Positions 8,263-17,221 of a DNA stretch of 64,000 nt are shown here, piece after piece. The notes under the pieces are model-generated. The model searched no databases. It was not told the DNA's origin and saw nothing but the letters and a program-made list of their open reading frames with translations. The translations under genes and the position numbers were made by a program. Location of the stretch: contig JAUNIO010000009.1 in NCBI GenBank assembly GCA_030535355.1, positions 1-64,000 of the forward strand. Direction: 5' to 3'. Origin of the DNA: a bacterium (lineage in GTDB: Bacteria > Vulcanimicrobiota > Xenobia > Xenobiales > Xenobiaceae). Each line of letters begins with the position of its first letter. The stretch's first letter is position 1.

Positions 8263-9892
8263 CATTGATAAATAGCCCCGTGCTTTCTGGGAGCGAGGCA
8301 GTCTCAGCCATATATTCCTTGTCCACCCCTGACGGTGTTTCGCTGCTGGACAAAACAATAAAACCCAGTTGTTCGTAAAGATCGGTGACAGGGGTATTTT
8401 TGGCCGTCTTGACATAGGATGCACTGAGCTGGTCTATTTGTTGGCTTGCTAAATGTCTTTTCAAAAAAGCCATAAGCTCGTCTTCAACGCGCCGTCCCAT
8501 GGCTCGGCAGCTCATAAAAAACTGCTCTATGCGGGCTTTATGACCATCATACCGCAAAATAATAACGGCGATTAATCCCAACGGGCCATATTTGTCGGTG
8601 AGATGCACAGTAACAATATCTGCCTTCCGGCTGGCCGCTAAAGCGCAAATTTCATCTTCACTGTAACGCCTTCCAGTGAGATTGAACTGGTTCGTTTTGT
8701 TGGCCAGCTGGGTAACTCTCTTGATCTCTTCACTTTTAATGCAGTGTATATCTATAGTCATCATGAGGCGCTTCAGATACGCTTCAGCAGTAACTGCGTT
8801 CTTTTGCTCAGCCTGGCTCAGGGCTAAGTTTCTGTACATCTCCGTTTTATGCAGATCTTCACTGGTAACTTCTAGAGTAAAAAAATAATCATTATAAGCT
8901 CGCGCGATGGTTTGCGGAAGCTTTGCCGAGTCTGCGGGGAATTCGATAACGGTGACTTCTGGGCAGGCTTCCCGCATATGCTCCCGCTCGGCTGGGTTGT
9001 CGTCCAAAAAGACGATCGCATTCAAACCGATGCTGAGTTCTTGGGCCATCTTTTTAATATTATCGGTTTTATCGTGCCAGTCGATATATTTCGCGACAAA
9101 ATCATCTTCGTGCAAGATCATATCGGGATGCGCAAAAGCGGTTCTAGCGTCTTCGAGATTATTGCGGGAAAGGATAGCCAGCATAACCCCCTGTTCCCGC
9201 ATTTTTTTGAGCAGCCGCTGGGTGTCCTTATACCTGGCACCTTCCAGATGATCCGCGAGGACTATGCCATCTAGCCCGTCTTCCCCAATAACGCCACCCC
9301 AAAGCGTGTTATCCAGATCGAGGGCTAAACACTTTTTATTTCTTTTATGGATAGCTGAAACGTATCTGCTTATTAGCTCAGAAAGTGCCTGCAGGCCTTT
9401 TCTAGAATATGGCATGGCCCCCCAATACCACATTTTCGAGGAATAAAAACTATTCCGGCCCATGTTAGCTATTAGTTCTTTTACGGGCAAAACATAAGCG
9501 CCGGGCTGTTTTTGTATGCTTTCGATCAGCATATTCTCCATGTAGGCTTGCTGCTGCGGTTCGGCACCAAAACAGCAGGCATTGCTGTCTATATCGATAG
9601 AAGAGATGAATAGCGGTATATGAGGCAACTTAGCGGCGAATTCCTGAAATACTGCCTCCCAGCTGCTGATCAGCTGGGTACTTTCAGATAAACTGTTCCA
9701 GCTATTCTGACAGGCACCGGCATGCAGTATTATGACAGCAGCGTCTGGCTTATATTGATATAAGGCTGAAGTATCGGAGAGAATCTCCTGCTGCCAGGTA
9801 TTAAAACCCTGCGGAATGTATATATCGAACGCTGGCTTTAGCAATCCCGCTAACAAATCGATGGTAACATTGGCTAATATGGCTATACGCAT
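8255..9892 (-). CDS. FkbH-like HAD-superfamily IIIC phosphatase/acyltransferase
   Basis: FkbH-type enzymes take 1,3-bisphosphoglycerate, dephosphorylate it and load a glyceryl group onto an acyl carrier protein. The 545-residue protein has an N-terminal SGNH-like region (about 1-180), the HAD core with LDLDNTLWGG (191-200, nucleophile Asp) and FLDDNPAERE near 295, and a C-terminal GNAT-like domain (about 380-530). It is the last gene of the operon with rmlB, rmlA, an aminotransferase and an ACP-fused acyltransferase, which supplies the likely carrier. Nineteen bases separate it from that gene, and AAAGG precedes ATG 9892. Glyceryl as the actual acyl group is inferred from the family only. Confidence 0.87.
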   Translation of the reverse strand: MRIAILANVTIDLLAGLLKPAFDIYIPQGFNTWQQEILSDTSALYQYKPDAAVIILHAGACQNSWNSLSESTQLISSWEAVFQEFAAKLPHIPLFISSIDIDSNACCFGAEPQQQAYMENMLIESIQKQPGAYVLPVKELIANMGRNSFYSSKMWYWGAMPYSRKGLQALSELISRYVSAIHKRNKKCLALDLDNTLWGGVIGEDGLDGIVLADHLEGARYKDTQRLLKKMREQGVMLAILSRNNLEDARTAFAHPDMILHEDDFVAKYIDWHDKTDNIKKMAQELSIGLNAIVFLDDNPAEREHMREACPEVTVIEFPADSAKLPQTIARAYNDYFFTLEVTSEDLHKTEMYRNLALSQAEQKNAVTAEAYLKRLMMTIDIHCIKSEEIKRVTQLANKTNQFNLTGRRYSEDEICALAASRKADIVTVHLTDKYGPLGLIAVIILRYDGHKARIEQFFMSCRAMGRRVEDELMAFLKRHLASQQIDQLSASYVKTAKNTPVTDLYEQLGFIVLSSSETPSGVDKEYMAETASLPESTGLFINAV

Positions 9893-9911
9893 GGCTAACC
9901 TTTCTAGCTGT

Positions 9912-10811
9912 TTATTCCAAGTTTTTTATTGTGCAGCTAAATAAATCTTGCAGGGTTTTAAGCCGGGGAATATCCTCGATGGGAATGGTAATTCCGTATT
10001 TTTCCTCTATGCTCATGACTAAAGTCATATGCATTAAAGAATCCCATTTTTCATATTCTCCATAAGCGGTATCGGCATTTAATTCTCTGGGATCGGCCTG
10101 AAAAATTGCAGCCACAAAGCTTAAAAAATCTGGCCAGCCTTTTTGCTGTTTGGGACTGGGCTGCGGACCGCTGATTTGAATAGGTGTGGCTGGGACCCCC
10201 AAGACAGTGGTACTGGCAGCTACGTTCTTTAATACTGCTGAGCCAGCGCCCACCTTTGCCTTAGCGCCGATGGTAATTTTTGGCATTACAGAACAGTTTA
10301 CACCTAGATAAACGCTGTCGTTAATCACAGCGTTGCCGCATATGCAGACGCCGGGCATTATAGATACATAATTGCCTATGGCAGTATCGTGGCCAATAAT
10401 TGTACCTATGTTAATTAAGCAGTGATCGCCTATCGATGTGCTGACGCTTATACTCGTGTTGGCGCATATGATGCTCCCGGCCCCGATTCTGGCTGATTCA
10501 GCGATATTGGCAGAGGGATGGATCAGCGTTTCCCAATTGGTGAATTCCCCTAAGCTTGCCACAATTTTTTGGCGCCCTGCACAGCTTTCCATGGCAATGA
10601 CCGCATAAATGCTGCGCTGCCGAGCAAGCTCTTTGAGAAAGGGGATCTTACCTAAACATGGGTAGCCGCAGAATTCTTTTCCCTGTTTTTCTTCGGTATC
10701 GTCTAGAAAACCGAGCACATTATACGTGGGCTGGATTTTGTTGATACTCTCGGCCAGCCAGACGGTTTCTCTGCCAAAATTGCCCGCCCCGATGATAACT
10801 AATTCCTTCAT
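9912..10811 (-). CDS. NeuD/VioB-type sugar N-acyltransferase fused to an acyl carrier protein
   Basis: A 299-residue two-domain protein. Residues 1-205 match the NeuD/PglD family: an N-terminal Rossmann-like part starting VIIGAGNFGRE, then left-handed beta-helix hexapeptide repeats (ANIAESARIGAGSIICANTS onward) ending in GVPATPI. Residues 215-299 form an acyl carrier protein with WDSLMHM at 256-262; Ser258 is the predicted phosphopantetheine site. Members of this family acylate the 4-amino group of UDP- or dTDP-amino sugars, usually from acetyl-CoA. A built-in carrier domain next to FkbH suggests that the acyl donor is instead ACP-bound. Start ATG 10811 follows AAAGGA. Confidence 0.85.
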   Translation of the reverse strand: MKELVIIGAGNFGRETVWLAESINKIQPTYNVLGFLDDTEEKQGKEFCGYPCLGKIPFLKELARQRSIYAVIAMESCAGRQKIVASLGEFTNWETLIHPSANIAESARIGAGSIICANTSISVSTSIGDHCLINIGTIIGHDTAIGNYVSIMPGVCICGNAVINDSVYLGVNCSVMPKITIGAKAKVGAGSAVLKNVAASTTVLGVPATPIQISGPQPSPKQQKGWPDFLSFVAAIFQADPRELNADTAYGEYEKWDSLMHMTLVMSIEEKYGITIPIEDIPRLKTLQDLFSCTIKNLE

Positions 10812-10836
10812 AACATTCCTTTGCTGTACTATAATA

Positions 10837-11973
10837 TTATTTATAAAGGTCTAAAATGATCTGACAAATCCTCTGTGCCTGGTCAGCTGTCAGACTGTCA
10901 TAACAGGGCAGCGCTAGAACCCGGTCTGCTACGTGTTTAGCCATAGGAGTATCTCCGCTGCTACTCAGCTGTTTGACGATCGCAAAATTGCTGCACAGCG
11001 GTGAAAAATACTTTCTGGCATAAATATGATGGTTTTGCAGAGATGCTAGGACCATCTCCCGGTTGATTCCAGTGCCTGATTCTTCGATGACGATGGGGAA
11101 ATAGGTATAGTTGCGTTTAATTGAGGGATCATTATAAGACAGTTTTATACCCGGCTTATTGCCAAGTTCGCGTGCATAGATGCTGCATATCATTTTGCGC
11201 CGTTCGGTAAATTCAGCATAATGGCGAAGATTGCAGAGCCCCATAGCAGCGTGCAATTCAGATAATTTAGCATTGCCGCCGAGATACGGGAAAGAGTCAG
11301 TTCCCAGAACTTGGCCAAATTGCCGAAAAGCTTGGAGCCGCTCCGTCAGACTGCTATCTTTATAAACGACACAGCCGCCTTCTACGGTGTGAAAAGATTT
11401 GGTAGCGTGAAAGCTAAACATGACGGCATCTCCGAATTCAGCGATGCTGCGGCTTCTGTACGTTTCGCCGAAAGCATGGGCTGCGTCGTAAATGACTTTA
11501 AGCTTATATTTATCTGCTAAAGCGCCTATCTCGTCTGTGGCGCAAATATTACCATAAACGTGCACAGGCAAGATAGCAGTGGTTTTATCTGTTATCAGCG
11601 CCTCAATTTTACTGGCATCGATAGTAAAATCATAATCGTTAATGTCGCAAAAAACGGGGTTACAGCCGCATCGCAGTATAGCCTGTACCGTAGAAGCGAA
11701 TGTAAAAGGTGTGGTTATAATTTCCCCGTGTAAATCAAATATGCTGAGAGCTGCTTCCAGAGCTAAATGTCCGTTGGCAAATAGTTCGGCCTGGGGAACA
11801 CCTAAAAACTGCTGAAGTTCTTTTTGCAGCTGACGGTATTTTACGCCTTGGTTGGAAAGAATGGCTGTATCCCAAAGCTCTCTTAACTCTTGTATATATT
11901 CGCCTAAAGGGGGAAGATAGGGTTTTGTCACCAAAATATCGGAATTCTGATCGGAATTCTGATTTGTATTCAT
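10837..11973 (-). CDS. DegT/DnrJ/EryC1/StrS sugar aminotransferase (VioA/WecE-like)
   Basis: PLP-dependent aminotransferase of 378 residues acting on a nucleotide-linked keto sugar. The family signatures are present: TPFTFASTVQAIL (88-100), PVHVYG (136-141), the YDAAHAFG aspartate region (162-169) and the PLP lysine in FSFHATKSFHTVEGG (Lys192). Because the operon has only rmlA and rmlB and no ketoisomerase, the direct product of RmlB, dTDP-4-keto-6-deoxyglucose, is the likely substrate, giving a 4-amino-4,6-dideoxyhexose. Whether that is the gluco or galacto epimer cannot be read. The N-terminus contains a 12-bp tandem duplication encoding QNSDQNSD. Confidence 0.87.
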   Translation of the reverse strand: MNTNQNSDQNSDILVTKPYLPPLGEYIQELRELWDTAILSNQGVKYRQLQKELQQFLGVPQAELFANGHLALEAALSIFDLHGEIITTPFTFASTVQAILRCGCNPVFCDINDYDFTIDASKIEALITDKTTAILPVHVYGNICATDEIGALADKYKLKVIYDAAHAFGETYRSRSIAEFGDAVMFSFHATKSFHTVEGGCVVYKDSSLTERLQAFRQFGQVLGTDSFPYLGGNAKLSELHAAMGLCNLRHYAEFTERRKMICSIYARELGNKPGIKLSYNDPSIKRNYTYFPIVIEESGTGINREMVLASLQNHHIYARKYFSPLCSNFAIVKQLSSSGDTPMAKHVADRVLALPCYDSLTADQAQRICQIILDLYK

Positions 11974-11984
11974 GTTGATCCTTG

Positions 11985-12860
11985 CTATTTTTTGACCAGA
12001 GTGCGCAGATAGACGCCGTAAGGCAGAGAACCGAATTTTTCTGCGTTTTCCAAGAGCTGTTCCGGAGTGATCCAGCCGTTGAGAAAAGCGATCTCTTCAG
12101 GAGAGCTAATGATCATACCCTGGCGCATCTCAATCATTTCCACAAAATTAGAGGCCAAAAGAAGATTTTCGATAGTTCCTGTGTCAAACCAAGCGAAGCC
12201 GCGGCCGAGGATTTGCACGTTCAGATGCTGCGCTTCTAAATATAATTTGTTTAGATCGGTAATCTCCAATTCACCACGCGCTGAAGGCTGAAGCGTCTGT
12301 ACAGCCCGGCAGACATCACTGGGATAAAAATATAAGCCGGTGACTGCGTAATTGCTTTGAGGCTGACGGGGTTTTTCTTCTATGGAAATGGCTTGGCCTT
12401 TATCGTCAAAAGTTACCACGCCAAAACGCTGAGGGTCTTGAACATAATAGCCGAAAACTGTCGCTCTCTGGAGATTTTCGGTGTTTTTGACAGTTCTGCG
12501 CAATATATCTCCGAAACCATTCCCATAAAAAATATTGTCGCCTAATATTAAAGCTGCCGCCTGACCGTCTATAAAATCCTGTCCCAGCAGAAAAGCCTGC
12601 GCAATCCCATCGGGATGCGGCTGCTCACAGTAGGAGACCTTAAGGCCAAATTGTGAGCCATCGCCTATGAGCTGCTCGAATTGGGGAATATCCCGGGGAG
12701 TAGAGATGATCAGTATATCGTTAATTCCCGCCAGCATTAAAGTGGACAGAGGATAATAGATCATCGGCTTATTGTAAATTGGCAGCAGCTGTTTAGAAAT
12801 AACTTTGGTGATGGGATACAGTCGGGTACCCGATCCGCCTGCGAGAATAATGCCTTTCAT
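11985..12860 (-). CDS. rmlA: Glucose-1-phosphate thymidylyltransferase
   Basis: Makes dTDP-glucose from glucose 1-phosphate and dTTP, the first step of dTDP-deoxysugar synthesis. The 291-residue length is normal. Signatures are MKGIILAGGSGTRLYPIT at the N-terminus, the KQLLPIYNKPMIYYPLSTLMLAG block, and GDNIFYG, EEKPRQPQSNYAVTGLYFY and GRGFAWFDTGT further on. It lies 15 bases after rmlB and 11 bases before the aminotransferase. rmlC and rmlD are absent, so this operon is not a plain rhamnose pathway. Confidence 0.95.
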   Translation of the reverse strand: MKGIILAGGSGTRLYPITKVISKQLLPIYNKPMIYYPLSTLMLAGINDILIISTPRDIPQFEQLIGDGSQFGLKVSYCEQPHPDGIAQAFLLGQDFIDGQAAALILGDNIFYGNGFGDILRRTVKNTENLQRATVFGYYVQDPQRFGVVTFDDKGQAISIEEKPRQPQSNYAVTGLYFYPSDVCRAVQTLQPSARGELEITDLNKLYLEAQHLNVQILGRGFAWFDTGTIENLLLASNFVEMIEMRQGMIISSPEEIAFLNGWITPEQLLENAEKFGSLPYGVYLRTLVKK

Positions 12861-12875
12861 AGTTCCGCTCTCCGT

Positions 12876-13859
12876 TTATTGTTTTGCTGATACGCTCGTC
12901 CACCAAGCTCTGTTCTCTTTATACCATTGTATAGTCTTGCTTATGCCTTCCGCAAAGCCTATCTTAGGCTGCCATCCCAATTCTCTGCTGATCTTGTCTG
13001 GATTTATGGCATAGCGCCGATCATGTCCTTGGCGGTCAGCAACGTAAGTGATCATAGTCTTCGGCATGTGCATCTCCTGGCAGACTAATTCAGCTAGCTC
13101 TATGTTGCGCATTTCTTGGCGGCTGCCTATATTGTAAATTTCTCCTTCACTGCCTCTATGGATAATATCATCAATGGCTCTGCAGTGGTCTTCAACAAAT
13201 ATCCAATCGCGTATATTTAATCCTTTGCCGTACACAGGTACGGCTTTCTGAGAAAGCAAATTGGTGATCATTAAAGGTATAAACTTTTCGGGGAACTGAT
13301 AATAGCCGTAATTGTTGGAACAGCGTGAAATACTTACCGGCAGACCATATGTTTTTCTGTATGCCAAGACCAGCAAATCGGCAGAAGCTTTGGAAGCGCT
13401 GTAGGGACTGGATGGCTTAAGGGGCGAAGCCTCTGTAAATGCAGGAGCAGGGCGATCATAGGGCAGATCGCCGTAAACTTCATCTGTGGAAACCTGATGA
13501 AATCGTTTAATGCCGTATTTTAGACAGGCGTCCATGAGCACTGCGGTTCCAGTTATATTGGTATGCAAAAATATGGACGGATCGTGTATGCTCCTATCCA
13601 CATGGCTTTCGGCCGCAAAATTGACTATTATATCGGGATGAAATGCCTCAAAAGCACTGGCAATGCCCTGGCGGTCACAAATATCCTGTTTAATAAAATG
13701 AAAATTTGCGTTTTGGCTAAGGGGAGAGAGAGTCTCTTTACATCCCGCGTAAGTGAGTTTGTCGAGGCAGATAATTACATAATCTGGATAGTTCCGAAGC
13801 ATATAAAAAATAAAATTGCTGCCTATAAATCCTGCTCCTCCGGTTACTACAATTTTCAT
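12876..13859 (-). CDS. rmlB: dTDP-glucose 4,6-dehydratase
   Basis: NAD-dependent short-chain dehydrogenase/reductase that converts dTDP-glucose to dTDP-4-keto-6-deoxyglucose. It has the dinucleotide motif TGGAGFIGSN (6-15), the STDEVYGDL active-site segment, the SPYSASKA Tyr-Lys pair and SRCSNNYG. The open frame extends 32 codons further upstream, but ATG 13859 is chosen. It begins MKIVVTGGAGF as in the family, and GGAG lies seven bases before it. The protein is then 327 residues, close to the usual length. It is the first gene of the dTDP-amino-sugar operon. Confidence 0.95.
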   Translation of the reverse strand: MKIVVTGGAGFIGSNFIFYMLRNYPDYVIICLDKLTYAGCKETLSPLSQNANFHFIKQDICDRQGIASAFEAFHPDIIVNFAAESHVDRSIHDPSIFLHTNITGTAVLMDACLKYGIKRFHQVSTDEVYGDLPYDRPAPAFTEASPLKPSSPYSASKASADLLVLAYRKTYGLPVSISRCSNNYGYYQFPEKFIPLMITNLLSQKAVPVYGKGLNIRDWIFVEDHCRAIDDIIHRGSEGEIYNIGSRQEMRNIELAELVCQEMHMPKTMITYVADRQGHDRRYAINPDKISRELGWQPKIGFAEGISKTIQWYKENRAWWTSVSAKQ

Positions 13860-14073
13860 AGCATTCTCCAACAATCTATATTTATATGCAATGACATTAA
13901 AAGTGATTATGACGAAAATCTCTCGGCCAGTGTCTAGCGAAGCCTTCCTGTGCACTGCAGAGCTTATGCTTTTCTAAGTTTACGCCGGAGAGCCTCGCGG
14001 GACGCTGTATCGCCGCGCATATTTAGTATTTTATAATTATAAACTTAAAATACATCTTTTTGAAGGTTATTCC

Positions 14074-14631
14074 TCACCTAAATGTTACCGCTCCCAGCAA
14101 AGCGGCTATAATAATTAAAGCAATCGGAGAAAGCGGGGTGTGCTTATATTTATAATATGCTACTTCAATAATGATTAGAACAGCCATTAAACTTAGCTTG
14201 GCTCCACACCAGCTGTCCGTGTCTTTGCAGATCAGCGCTTTGTTCAGCATGACAAGACCGGTTGCCATGATTATTCCGGCAATGCACGGCATCAGCCCAC
14301 TGAGGCAGACGCGCACCCAGCGGTTACTGATTAGGCTGCGCAGCAGAGCCATAATTATAATGGTAACCAAAAATGACGGGATAACCACTGATACGGTAGC
14401 GATTACGGCTCCCCAGCATCCGCCTTGCGACTGTCCCACGTAGGTGGCCATATTGATCATAATGGGGCCAGGCGTACTTTCGCTGATGGCGATAATTTGG
14501 GAGATCGCTTCTTCGTCCAGCCAACCGTAAGCTAGGACTATATCGCGGATAAAGGGAATGGCAGCATAAGCGCCGCCAAAGGCCAGACAGCCGACTTGCA
14601 AAAATCCCCAAAACAGCTGCCAATATATCAT
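14074..14631 (-). CDS. Chromate transporter, short ChrA half (second)
   Basis: A single-domain ChrA (CHR family) membrane protein of 185 residues with about six hydrophobic helices. Conserved blocks are FWGFLQVGCLAFGGAYAAIPF and the ESTPGPIMINMATYVG motif. Short CHR proteins work as pairs in which the two halves have opposite membrane topology, and its partner is the overlapping upstream gene (ATGA overlap, 4 bp). Chromate efflux is the named role, but the natural substrate in an anaerobe is uncertain. Confidence 0.88.
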   Translation of the reverse strand: MIYWQLFWGFLQVGCLAFGGAYAAIPFIRDIVLAYGWLDEEAISQIIAISESTPGPIMINMATYVGQSQGGCWGAVIATVSVVIPSFLVTIIIMALLRSLISNRWVRVCLSGLMPCIAGIIMATGLVMLNKALICKDTDSWCGAKLSLMAVLIIIEVAYYKYKHTPLSPIALIIIAALLGAVTFR

Positions 14632-15269
14632 AGTTTTTCTTCTCCGGCTTGTGGCTGTTCCGCAGGTTTTTTGGTTATTGCCTGCTGCTGTAACGCTTCA
14701 GCTCTGGCTGTTCCGGAAAGCACATAATATGCTAAGCTGAGGACAACTGCCCCCAGCATGGTCCAGCTGGATGATATCGCAGCTAGTTTTAGCTCACCTA
14801 AGCCCAGCGCGGCAAAAGCCGAAAACATGATTAGATAGCCCAAAGGACTGGCTTTTATTTTAGCAGCCATTTTAATGCCGGCTTGCAATACCAGCAATCC
14901 CACAGCTATGCTGACTCCTGTAAAAGCGGCCGCTATGAGCTTATATTGCAGAAAATCCTGGAAGCATAGCGCGATGGCGTAGATGATCAGGAATGAAGGC
15001 AGACAAATGCCGAAGCTGGTCACAGTGGCACCCAGCCAGCCGCGCTGTTTAAAGCCTACATACGTAGCGCAGTTGATGGCAATCGGCCCTGGAGTTGATT
15101 CGGCTATGATGATGGTTTGGGCCATTTCTTCAGCTGTAAGCCATTGCTTCTGCTTAACGCACAGATTGTCGATAATGGGAATCATAGCGTAGCCGCCGCC
15201 GAAGGTGAACAAGCCTATTTTGGCAAAAGCCCAGCCTAATTCTAAGTAACCGGTTGGTGATTGATTCAT
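14628..15269 (-). CDS. Chromate transporter, short ChrA half (first)
   Basis: Partner of the gene at 14074. It shares the two CHR signatures, KIGLFTFGGGYAMIPI and ESTPGPIAINCATYVG, followed by several hydrophobic helices and a charged C-terminal tail. ATG 15269 (MNQSPTGYLELGWAF) gives a 213-residue protein that aligns with its neighbour. The frame stays open to a TTG ten codons earlier, but those codons contain TATAAT at 15285-15280 and look like promoter sequence. No clear Shine-Dalgarno site precedes the ATG. Confidence 0.87.
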   Translation of the reverse strand: MNQSPTGYLELGWAFAKIGLFTFGGGYAMIPIIDNLCVKQKQWLTAEEMAQTIIIAESTPGPIAINCATYVGFKQRGWLGATVTSFGICLPSFLIIYAIALCFQDFLQYKLIAAAFTGVSIAVGLLVLQAGIKMAAKIKASPLGYLIMFSAFAALGLGELKLAAISSSWTMLGAVVLSLAYYVLSGTARAEALQQQAITKKPAEQPQAGEEKL

Positions 15270-15279
15270 ACAGAAAGTT

Positions 15280-15307
15280 ATTATACCAATAAAATACAAA
15301 CTTCAAA
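15280..15307 (-). promoter_or_regulatory. Possible promoter of the chrA pair
   Basis: TATAAT (complement of 15280-15285) is preceded at 15-16 bp by the weak -35 candidates TTGAAG or TTTGAA. The predicted transcription start would fall only a few bases before ATG 15269, giving an almost leaderless message. It is directly adjacent to the truncated edge of family A copy A2. Confidence 0.3.
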
Positions 15308-15436
15308 GTTATATACAATTATCGCCACATTCATGCCTGCGTATAAGCTAGAGCATAACACAAGCTAAACCTCGATTCCCCAACAGTCTTGCCCCCCCTC
15401 TGTTGCAGTCGCGACTTCTCCCCCTCCCATCCTTTA
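15307..15436 (+). mobile_element. Family A copy A2, left part (split by B2)
   Basis: Matches A1 from atatacaattatcgcc through cctcccatccttta, where it is interrupted by element B2. The rest continues at 15674-15723. The outer left end is missing. Confidence 0.85.
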
Positions 15437-15663
15437 CAATATCATTTAGTTAAGCAAAGTATAGCATCTGTACATACAGATAGATCAAGCGAATCATCGC
15501 TTCGTTTAGGCCTCAGCCGCCTGGCTTTTTTGCGTCAGCTTCTGCCCGCTACGCTGCTTCGCTACGCTCAGATGCTACGCTTAGCAGAACTGCCGCAACG
15601 CCAGGACGACGGAAGACCGTGCAAATGATAACTTGTTCGCGAAACACTAACTAAATGACATTG
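15437..15663 (+). mobile_element. Family B MITE-like element, copy B2 (intact, inserted in A2)
   Basis: A 227-bp non-coding element with 16-bp terminal inverted repeats CAATATCATTTAGTTA and the complement of CAATGTCATTTAGTTA (one mismatch). It is flanked by exact 10-bp direct repeats CCATCCTTTA at 15427-15436 and 15664-15673. Removing B2 and one repeat restores the uninterrupted family A sequence. The core is GC-rich (tttttgcgtcagcttctgcc and imperfect inverted segments around cgctacgctc). The same core occurs in B1 at 4618-4819. Confidence 0.9.
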
Positions 15664-15723
15664 CCATCCTTTAGGGGGAGTCAGATAGTTCGCAAGTTAG
15701 CTAATCGCTAACTAAACAGCATA
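15664..15723 (+). mobile_element. Family A copy A2, right part
   Basis: Continues A2 after B2. It begins with the second copy of the 10-bp duplication (15664-15673), then agggggagtcagatagtt and the right hairpin GTTAGC-TAATC-GCTAAC, ending near taactaaacagcata. Confidence 0.85.
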
Positions 15724-15764
15724 ACTCATTTACCAATACGGCTGACAGCTGATTCCTTACCGCA

Positions 15765-17216
15765 TCACAGCCCACAGCGCTGTTTGATAAAACGCACTAA
15801 ATAGCGGTATTCGCTGGAATTAAAAAGATGCGAAATGGCGATATACACGCCAGTGCCTAGGGAAACCTGCAGCAATATTTTAGCCAGATCGCTTAGGCCT
15901 AAATAGTTTAACGGGTAAATACATGCTCCCATCAGTAGCGCCATAAACACTATGGGCAGTCCGTCGCTGAGCTGCTCAAGATATGGATACCTGATAAGCT
16001 TGCGATTGGGAAAAGAATTATATATCTGCGCCAGAAATGAAGTTAACAAAACCCCTCCGGCTACCATATGCAGTCCCCAAGGAATAGTCAAGGCCAAAGC
16101 GGCCATCCCAGTCAAGGTCTTAATAATTTCCAGTTTTAAAAACAGATCGCTCCGGCCCAGCGATTTCATAGCGTTAAGGTTAGCAGTATGGATCGGATCA
16201 AACATGTTCATTATACAAAAGATCCTAATATAGGGCACACAAGGCAGCCAGTCAGCCGATAATACCACCCTTACCAAAGGCTCGCAGGAGACAAATATAC
16301 CTATCATAAGCGGAGCCATAACGTAAAATCCCGTGCGTATTTCCCCTTTAGTCATAGCCCGCACGCGTTCTATATCATTTTGCACAGAGGCAATAGCCGG
16401 AAACAGCACATGGTCGATTGAAGTATTAACCGTCAGCGAGGCTCCCATGGTCAGCTGAAGCGATCGGTTGTAAATGGCCAAATCAGCTTGAGGCAACTTT
16501 TTGCCTATGGCCAGAGAGACGAATTGAGTATAGCCTTTATAAAGTATTTCCGAAACCAAAAGTTTCCAGCCATAAGAAAAGAGCTGTCTCAGCCTCTGCC
16601 AAGAGAACAGCAGTTCGGGCTTCCATCCTGTAAGCAGCCAAGCCATAGCAGTGCTGACAATACTGGCCAGCAATTGCTGGACAACAATAGACCACACATA
16701 CAGTCCCTGCCTAAACAAAACAAAAGCTGCGGCCAGCGACAGCGCAGTCCCCGCCAAAGTCGCCCAAAAATATTTTTTAAACTGCATGGTCCGAGCCACA
16801 TGGGCGTAAACTATGTTGCGCACACCAGAAACAACGATAGTCACTGTCAGCAGCCGGAGAACATTGGCCAAAATTGGATCGTTATAAAAAACAGCTGCCT
16901 GAGGCGCTATACAGAAAACAGCCGCATATAGCAGTACACAAATGCAAACATTGAAATAAAATGCCGTGGAAAAATCCACTTTGTCGGCATCTTTTTTTTG
17001 AATTAGCGCATTGGCCAGCCCTCCGTCAGATATAGTCAGCAAAAGATTTGTAACTACAGTTATGAGAGCGATAGTACGAAAATATTCTGGAGTTAAATTG
17101 CGGGCCAAAAGCAATTCTAAGAGAAATGTCGTTCCCAGACTGCAGGCGCGATCCGCGAACCGCCAAACGGAATTGGCTATCAGGGTATTAGCATTATCAA
17201 TCCTGGGGCGGTCCAT
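15765..17216 (-). CDS. Wzx/MATE-type polysaccharide flippase
   Basis: Predicted lipid-linked oligosaccharide flippase of the polysaccharide-transport family in the inner membrane. It has 483 residues with about 12-14 hydrophobic segments spread along its length. Typical features are NSVWRFADRACSLGTTFLLELLLARNL at the start, GLANALIQKK, and repeated charged loops such as GWKLLVSEILYKG and RSLQLTMGASL. It resembles the WzxC/lipopolysaccharide biosynthesis branch. Its start lies five bases after the stop of the GT2 gene, so the two are surely co-transcribed. With the GT2 and GT39-like genes it forms a surface-glycan assembly block. Confidence 0.86.
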   Translation of the reverse strand: MDRPRIDNANTLIANSVWRFADRACSLGTTFLLELLLARNLTPEYFRTIALITVVTNLLLTISDGGLANALIQKKDADKVDFSTAFYFNVCICVLLYAAVFCIAPQAAVFYNDPILANVLRLLTVTIVVSGVRNIVYAHVARTMQFKKYFWATLAGTALSLAAAFVLFRQGLYVWSIVVQQLLASIVSTAMAWLLTGWKPELLFSWQRLRQLFSYGWKLLVSEILYKGYTQFVSLAIGKKLPQADLAIYNRSLQLTMGASLTVNTSIDHVLFPAIASVQNDIERVRAMTKGEIRTGFYVMAPLMIGIFVSCEPLVRVVLSADWLPCVPYIRIFCIMNMFDPIHTANLNAMKSLGRSDLFLKLEIIKTLTGMAALALTIPWGLHMVAGGVLLTSFLAQIYNSFPNRKLIRYPYLEQLSDGLPIVFMALLMGACIYPLNYLGLSDLAKILLQVSLGTGVYIAISHLFNSSEYRYLVRFIKQRCGL

Positions 17217-17221
17217 AGCGG

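Noticed and set aside
11985-13859. A dTDP-rhamnose biosynthesis operon
   Set aside because: rmlC and rmlD are absent, and an aminotransferase and acyltransferase take their place.
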